DNA of 8,337 nt from an uncultured Corynebacterium sp. Its GTDB lineage: Bacteria; Actinomycetota; Actinomycetes; Mycobacteriales; Mycobacteriaceae. Position 1 is the stretch's first letter. Each line of letters begins with the position of its first letter. The notes under the pieces were generated by a model. The model did not search any database, was not told where the DNA came from, and worked only from the letters and a program-made list of their open reading frames with translations. The stretch spans positions 1 through 8,337 of the forward strand of contig CALZCR010000049.1 in NCBI GenBank assembly GCA_945631445.1, given 5' to 3'. Positions 4,946 to 8,337 of the stretch are shown here, piece after piece. The position numbers were made by a program, and so were the translations under genes.

Positions 4946-6757
4946 TTACCCCTCGAGCTCCTCCCCGAGCTCCAGCCACTCCATCTCCAGCCCCTCGTAC
5001 TCCTCCCGGGCCTGACGCAGCGCCTTATCCACGTCCGCGAGCTTGCCCAGATCCGGATCCTCCGCCCCGGAAAGCACCGCCATCTCCTGCTCAAAAGTGA
5101 CGACCCGCTCATCGAGCTTCGACATCTTGCGCTCCAGCGCGTTCATCTGCTTGCGCAGCTCGCGCTCCTCCTGCGAATTAAGCCGCTTCTCCTCCGCCGG
5201 CGCAGCCGGGGCAGACTTGTCGCCCAGGTCAATGACCCCGCCGCCCTCCGCGGCCGCCATCGCTTTGCGACGCTCGAGATACTCCTCGATGCCGCCCGGC
5301 ACGTTGGTCAATTGCCCGTCACCGAACAACGCATAAGTGTTGTCGACGATGCGCTCGATGAGATACCGGTCGTGCGAAATCACCACCAGGGTGCCCGGCC
5401 ACGAATCCAGCAACGACTCCAACTCCTGCAACGTGTCGATGTCCAGGTCGTTGGTCGGCTCATCCAACAGCAGCACGTTCGGCTCGCTCATCAACACGCG
5501 GGTCAACTGCAGACGGCGGCGCTCACCGCCGGAGAGGTCCCGGATGAAGGTGCGCTGCCGCTTCGGACTGAAACCGAGCCGCTCAGCCAACTGCGAAGCA
5601 GACACCTCCCGCTCCCCAATCGTCACATACGTGGCGACGTCCTCCACCGCGTCAATGAGCCTGCGGTCCGGATCCAGATCATCGAGTTCCTGGCGCAACC
5701 ACCCGATGCGCACGGTCTGGCCCTCGATGCGTTTGCCCGCGGCCAGCGGGTGATCGCCGGCCAGGACCCGCAGCAGCGTCGTCTTGCCCGAGCCGTTGAC
5801 GCCCACCAGGCCGATCCGCTCACCCGGAGCCAGCCGCCAGGTCAACCGATCCACGAGCGGACGACCGTCCGGGGCTTCGATGCGCGCGTCCTCCAGCTCC
5901 ACGACGACCCGGCCCTGGCGCGACTTGGAAAACGACATCAGCTCGACCTTGTCGCGCGGGGCGGGCACGTCCGCGATGAGCGCTTCCGCCGCCTCGATGC
6001 GATACCGCGGCTTGGATGTGCGCGCCGGGGCCCCGCGGCGCAGCCAGGCCAGCTCCTTGCGGGCCAGGTTCTGACGGCGCTGCTCGACGGCGTCGGCCTG
6101 GCGCGAGCGTTTGGCACGCGCGAAAGTCCAGTCGTTGTAGCCGCCTTCATAGGCGTCGACCCGCCCGTCGTGGACCTCCCAGGTCAGGTTAGCCACGGTG
6201 TCCAGGAACCAGCGGTCGTGGGTGACCACGACGATGGCGAGTTTGCGCGAGAGCAGGTGTTCGGCCAGCCATTGCACGCCCTCGACGTCGAGGTGGTTGG
6301 TCGGCTCGTCGAGGACGACCAGGTCCAGGTCTTGCACGAGCGCCGCGGCGAGGTTGACGCGGCGGCGCTCACCGCCGGAGAGCCCGCCGACCTTCGCGTC
6401 GAGTCCCAGTTCCATGATGCCGATACCGCCCAGGACTTCGCGCACCCGCGGGCTGGAGGCCCACTCGAAGGTCTGCAGTCCGAGCGGCTCGACGACGACT
6501 TCGCCGATGGTCAGCTCGGGGTCGAGCTCCGCGCGCTGGGTGACCACCGCCATCCGTAGATCGGAGGTGTGGGAGACGCGGCCCGAATCCGGTTCCTCGA
6601 TGCCGGTGAGCACCTCGAGGAGGGTGGTTTTGCCGCCGCCGTTGAGTCCGACGACGCCGATGCGGTCGCCGGTTTGCACGCCCAGGCTCACCGAGTCGAG
6701 CAGGGTCTTGAGGCCATAGGATTTGGAGACATTCTCCAGATTGATCAGGTTCGCCAT
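4946..6757 (-). CDS. uup: ABC-F family ATPase, Uup-like
   Basis: The product is a 603-residue cytosolic protein with two ABC ATPase domains in tandem and no membrane segments. Domain 1 has Walker A G-L-N-G-G-G-K-T-T (37-45), signature L-S-G-G-E (126-130) and Walker B ending L-D-E-P-T-N-H-L-D (149-157). A charged linker (about 190-285) follows, with R-x-E/L-A-W-L-R-R-G-x-x-A-R-x-S-K-P typical of Uup proteins. Domain 2 has G-V-N-G-S-G-K-T-T (319-327), L-S-G-G-E (409-413), L-D-E-P-T-N-D-L-D (431-439) and the S-H-D switch (461-463). The C-terminus (about 520-600) is a Lys/Glu-rich coiled coil, the Uup hallmark, linked in E. coli to nucleic-acid binding. ABC-F proteins act on ribosomes during translation or stalling rather than as transporters. 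ATG 6755-6757 gives the family start M-A-N-L-I-N-L. The upstream GTG at 6785 adds ten residues of doubtful value. It lies 50 bp downstream of ispE. No antibiotic-resistance role is implied. Confidence 0.92.
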   Translation of the reverse strand: MANLINLENVSKSYGLKTLLDSVSLGVQTGDRIGVVGLNGGGKTTLLEVLTGIEEPDSGRVSHTSDLRMAVVTQRAELDPELTIGEVVVEPLGLQTFEWASSPRVREVLGGIGIMELGLDAKVGGLSGGERRRVNLAAALVQDLDLVVLDEPTNHLDVEGVQWLAEHLLSRKLAIVVVTHDRWFLDTVANLTWEVHDGRVDAYEGGYNDWTFARAKRSRQADAVEQRRQNLARKELAWLRRGAPARTSKPRYRIEAAEALIADVPAPRDKVELMSFSKSRQGRVVVELEDARIEAPDGRPLVDRLTWRLAPGERIGLVGVNGSGKTTLLRVLAGDHPLAAGKRIEGQTVRIGWLRQELDDLDPDRRLIDAVEDVATYVTIGEREVSASQLAERLGFSPKRQRTFIRDLSGGERRRLQLTRVLMSEPNVLLLDEPTNDLDIDTLQELESLLDSWPGTLVVISHDRYLIERIVDNTYALFGDGQLTNVPGGIEEYLERRKAMAAAEGGGVIDLGDKSAPAAPAEEKRLNSQEERELRKQMNALERKMSKLDERVVTFEQEMAVLSGAEDPDLGKLADVDKALRQAREEYEGLEMEWLELGEELEG

Positions 6758-6767
6758 GATGAGACTC

Positions 6768-6773
6768 AGTCTA
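6768..6773 (-). promoter_or_regulatory. Candidate -10 element for a leaderless ABC-F transcript
   Basis: On the minus strand TAGACT matches the actinobacterial TANNNT -10 pattern. Ten bases separate it from the ATG, so transcription would start within a few bases of the start codon. This fits the lack of a clear Shine-Dalgarno before that ATG. No good -35 is seen at 16-18 bp. The element overlaps a perfect odd palindrome, AGACT-C-AGTCT (6762-6772). Confidence 0.4.
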
Positions 6774-6807
6774 GGCGAATCAGCCACACAAGCCCCAGAC
6801 CGCTCCC

Positions 6808-7788
6808 CTATCTTCCGGCGGGCGAACCCAGGTAAGCGCCTTCCGCCGGCCCGGAGACCCGCAACCCGGAGGTCCCGGGAAGTTCCAGGGACAGCCGCAC
6901 GATCAGCTGGTCGACGGCGGCGGCATCTTCACAGAGGAAAGCACAGGTCGGCCCCGATCCGGAGACCACACCCGCGATCGCCCCCGTATCTTTACCCAGT
7001 TCGAGCACCCGCCGCAGATCCGGTTTCAGGGACAGCGCGGCGGCCTGGAGGTCATTGTGCAGGGCGGCCCCCAGGGCGAAAGGATCGCCCTGGATGAGGG
7101 CTTCGGCGACGGCACGGGTCTCCAGCGAAGGAGTCAGTTCCGGACGTTTGGCCCGCAGTTCGTCCAGCTTTCCGAAGACTTTCGGGGTCGAGAGCCCCTC
7201 CTTCGACAGGATCAGCGCCCAGTGGTATTTGCCGCGGGAAAGCATCGTGGTCAGGTGATCGCCCCGCCCCGTTCCCAAGGCAGTGCCGCCGACGAGCGTG
7301 AACGGCACGTCCGCTCCCAGTGAGGCGCCGAGTTCGACCAGCCTGGCCCGGCCTAGCGACGCGACGCCGTAGGTGCGCGCCAGGAAGTCGTCGGCGGCCA
7401 GCAGCGTGGCTGCGGCGTCGGCCGACCCGCCGGCCATCCCGCCGGCGACGGGGATGCGCTTGTCGATGTGGATGCCCACCGGCGGCAGGTCGCGAGCCCC
7501 GTGTCGGGCCGCGTAGTCGTCGACGACGAGGTCGAAGGCCCGCCACGCCAGGTTGCCGGGGTCTTCGGGCACTTCTCCCCGGACGCGGGAGTCACATTCG
7601 AGGCTGACGGCGGCGCTGCCGTCGACACGCGGAAAGTCGTACTCGTCTTCGCGGAGGGTGACGGTGTCGTGGGTGTCCACGGACTGAAAGACGGTCACCA
7701 GGTCGTGGTAGCCGTCCGCGCGGGCGGCGCCCACGCCCAAGTGGAGGTTGATCTTGCCGTGGGCGGTGGCTTGGGAAAGCGTGGTCAC
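6808..7788 (-). CDS. ispE: 4-diphosphocytidyl-2-C-methyl-D-erythritol kinase
   Basis: IspE phosphorylates CDP-methylerythritol at the 2-hydroxyl with ATP, the fourth step of the MEP route to isopentenyl diphosphate. This GHMP kinase is cytosolic. The 326-residue product has the N-terminal motif with K12 in A-H-G-K-I-N-L, the ATP-binding loop P-V-A-G-G-M-A-G-G-S (113-122), D160 in G-A-D-V-P-F as the presumed catalytic Asp, and S-G-S-G-P (276-280) near the C-terminus. All key residues are present, and the length is a little above the usual range, partly from the tail. I set the start at GTG 7786-7788 because AAGGAG (7797-7802) lies eight bases upstream. The GTG three codons earlier overlaps that same AAGGAG and could not use it. 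With this start, five bases separate it from the rsmA stop, so the two genes are surely cotranscribed and probably translationally coupled. Confidence 0.95.
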   Translation of the reverse strand: MTTLSQATAHGKINLHLGVGAARADGYHDLVTVFQSVDTHDTVTLREDEYDFPRVDGSAAVSLECDSRVRGEVPEDPGNLAWRAFDLVVDDYAARHGARDLPPVGIHIDKRIPVAGGMAGGSADAAATLLAADDFLARTYGVASLGRARLVELGASLGADVPFTLVGGTALGTGRGDHLTTMLSRGKYHWALILSKEGLSTPKVFGKLDELRAKRPELTPSLETRAVAEALIQGDPFALGAALHNDLQAAALSLKPDLRRVLELGKDTGAIAGVVSGSGPTCAFLCEDAAAVDQLIVRLSLELPGTSGLRVSGPAEGAYLGSPAGR

Positions 7789-7793
7789 CGGCC

Positions 7794-8337
7794 TCACTCC
7801 TTGACGACGTCGACGCCGGCGAGACGGACGAAGTCCACCACGTCGAGCCTCTCGCCGCGCAACTTCGGGTCGATGCCCGCCGCCGTCAGCGCCTCTTCCG
7901 CCTGGGCGGGCGAACCGTAGTATCCGCCGAGGGCGGCGCGCAGGGTTTTGCGGCGCTGCGCGAAGGCCGCGTCGACGACGGGAAAGACCTTTTCCCGGGT
8001 CTGCGCGTCCTGCGGCCAGGGCCGCTGGTCCTCGGGGTGGCGATCGATGCGCACCAACCCGGACTCGATGTTGGGCTCCGGCCAGAATACGTGACGGCCG
8101 ATGGAGCCGGCCCGCTTGACCTTGCCGTAGAAGCTGGCCTTGACGCTGGGCACCCCGTAGATCTTGGAACCCGGTTCCGCGGCGAGCCGGTCGGCGACCT
8201 CCGCCTGCACCATCACCAGCACGCGCTCAATGGTGGGGAAGACGGCCAAAAAGTGCAGCAGCACGGGAACGGAGACGTTGTAGGGCAGGTTGGCCACCAA
8301 GGCGGTGGGCGCGGCGACGTCCTCGGCGGTGACCTGC
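7794..8337 (-). CDS. rsmA: 16S rRNA (adenine1518-N6/adenine1519-N6)-dimethyltransferase, 5' end outside window
   Basis: RsmA (KsgA) uses S-adenosylmethionine to dimethylate two adjacent adenines in the 3'-terminal hairpin of 16S rRNA, a late check in 30S assembly. The frame is open to the right edge, so only the C-terminal 180 residues are visible; the family is usually about 270-300 long. Near the visible N-terminus is N-L-P-Y-N-V, the catalytic motif IV of this methyltransferase family. After it come the region ending [14 protein letters not shown] and the C-terminal R-R-K-T-L-R-A-A-L helix, both typical. The SAM-binding glycine motif must lie outside the window. The stop at 7794-7796 is five bases from the preferred ispE start. 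The order rsmA-ispE-ABC-F is common in corynebacteria and relatives from general knowledge. Confidence 0.95.
   Translation of the reverse strand, partial: QVTAEDVAAPTALVANLPYNVSVPVLLHFLAVFPTIERVLVMVQAEVADRLAAEPGSKIYGVPSVKASFYGKVKRAGSIGRHVFWPEPNIESGLVRIDRHPEDQRPWPQDAQTREKVFPVVDAAFAQRRKTLRAALGGYYGSPAQAEEALTAAGIDPKLRGERLDVVDFVRLAGVDVVKE
7797..7802 (-). promoter_or_regulatory. Shine-Dalgarno that decides the ispE start
   Basis: AAGGAG on the minus strand sits in the last codons of rsmA, eight bases before GTG 7788. The alternative GTG at 7797 begins with the last base of this site, so only the downstream GTG is properly spaced. Confidence 0.75.

Noticed and set aside
4919..6559. A 546-codon plus-strand open frame opposite the ABC-F gene
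   Set aside because: It is the antisense shadow of a gene with complete Walker and signature motifs. Long antisense frames are expected in high-GC coding DNA.

Overview
The window looks like a stretch of core chromosome from a high-GC actinobacterium, most likely Corynebacterium or a close relative. This rests on the high GC content, GTG starts, the gene order rsmA, ispE, Uup-like ABC-F ATPase on one strand, and the type of hypothetical proteins present. The genus is inferred from general knowledge and was not tested by a search.

Layout, left to right. A plus-strand hypothetical protein with a DUF6882-like W-x-W-x-W motif enters from the left edge and ends at 886. It converges with, and overlaps by 14 bp, a minus-strand gene of the 3-hydroxyisobutyryl-CoA hydrolase / enoyl-CoA hydratase family (873-1847). 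A Cof-type HAD phosphatase (1895-2692, plus strand) diverges from that gene across only 47 bp. A gene-free stretch follows (2693-3043). It holds a long imperfect palindrome, several copies of a GGTGAA-containing repeat in both orientations, a perfect DnaA-box-like 9-mer, and a possible stem that covers the ribosome-binding site of the next gene. That next gene (3044-3995, plus strand) is an AbiEi/DUF559-like protein with a PD-(D/E)XK-type nuclease C-terminus. It is interrupted by a +1 frameshift in a run of five G residues.

The right half is a minus-strand block, read from the right edge leftwards: rsmA (16S rRNA dimethyltransferase, 5' end outside the window), ispE (MEP isoprenoid pathway kinase, with a start revised to a GTG having a good Shine-Dalgarno), a Uup-like ABC-F ATPase, a small secreted protein with a degenerate CAP-like domain, and an antibiotic-biosynthesis-monooxygenase-fold protein. 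Tight spacing supports rsmA-ispE cotranscription. The ABC-F gene may also have its own leaderless promoter.

Most of the window is ordinary housekeeping sequence, and I see no clear new defence or mobile system. The parts worth a second look are the repeat-rich gap at 2698-2948, the DnaA box and possible leader hairpin in front of the AbiEi-like gene, the frameshift in that gene, and the degenerate CAP-like protein.
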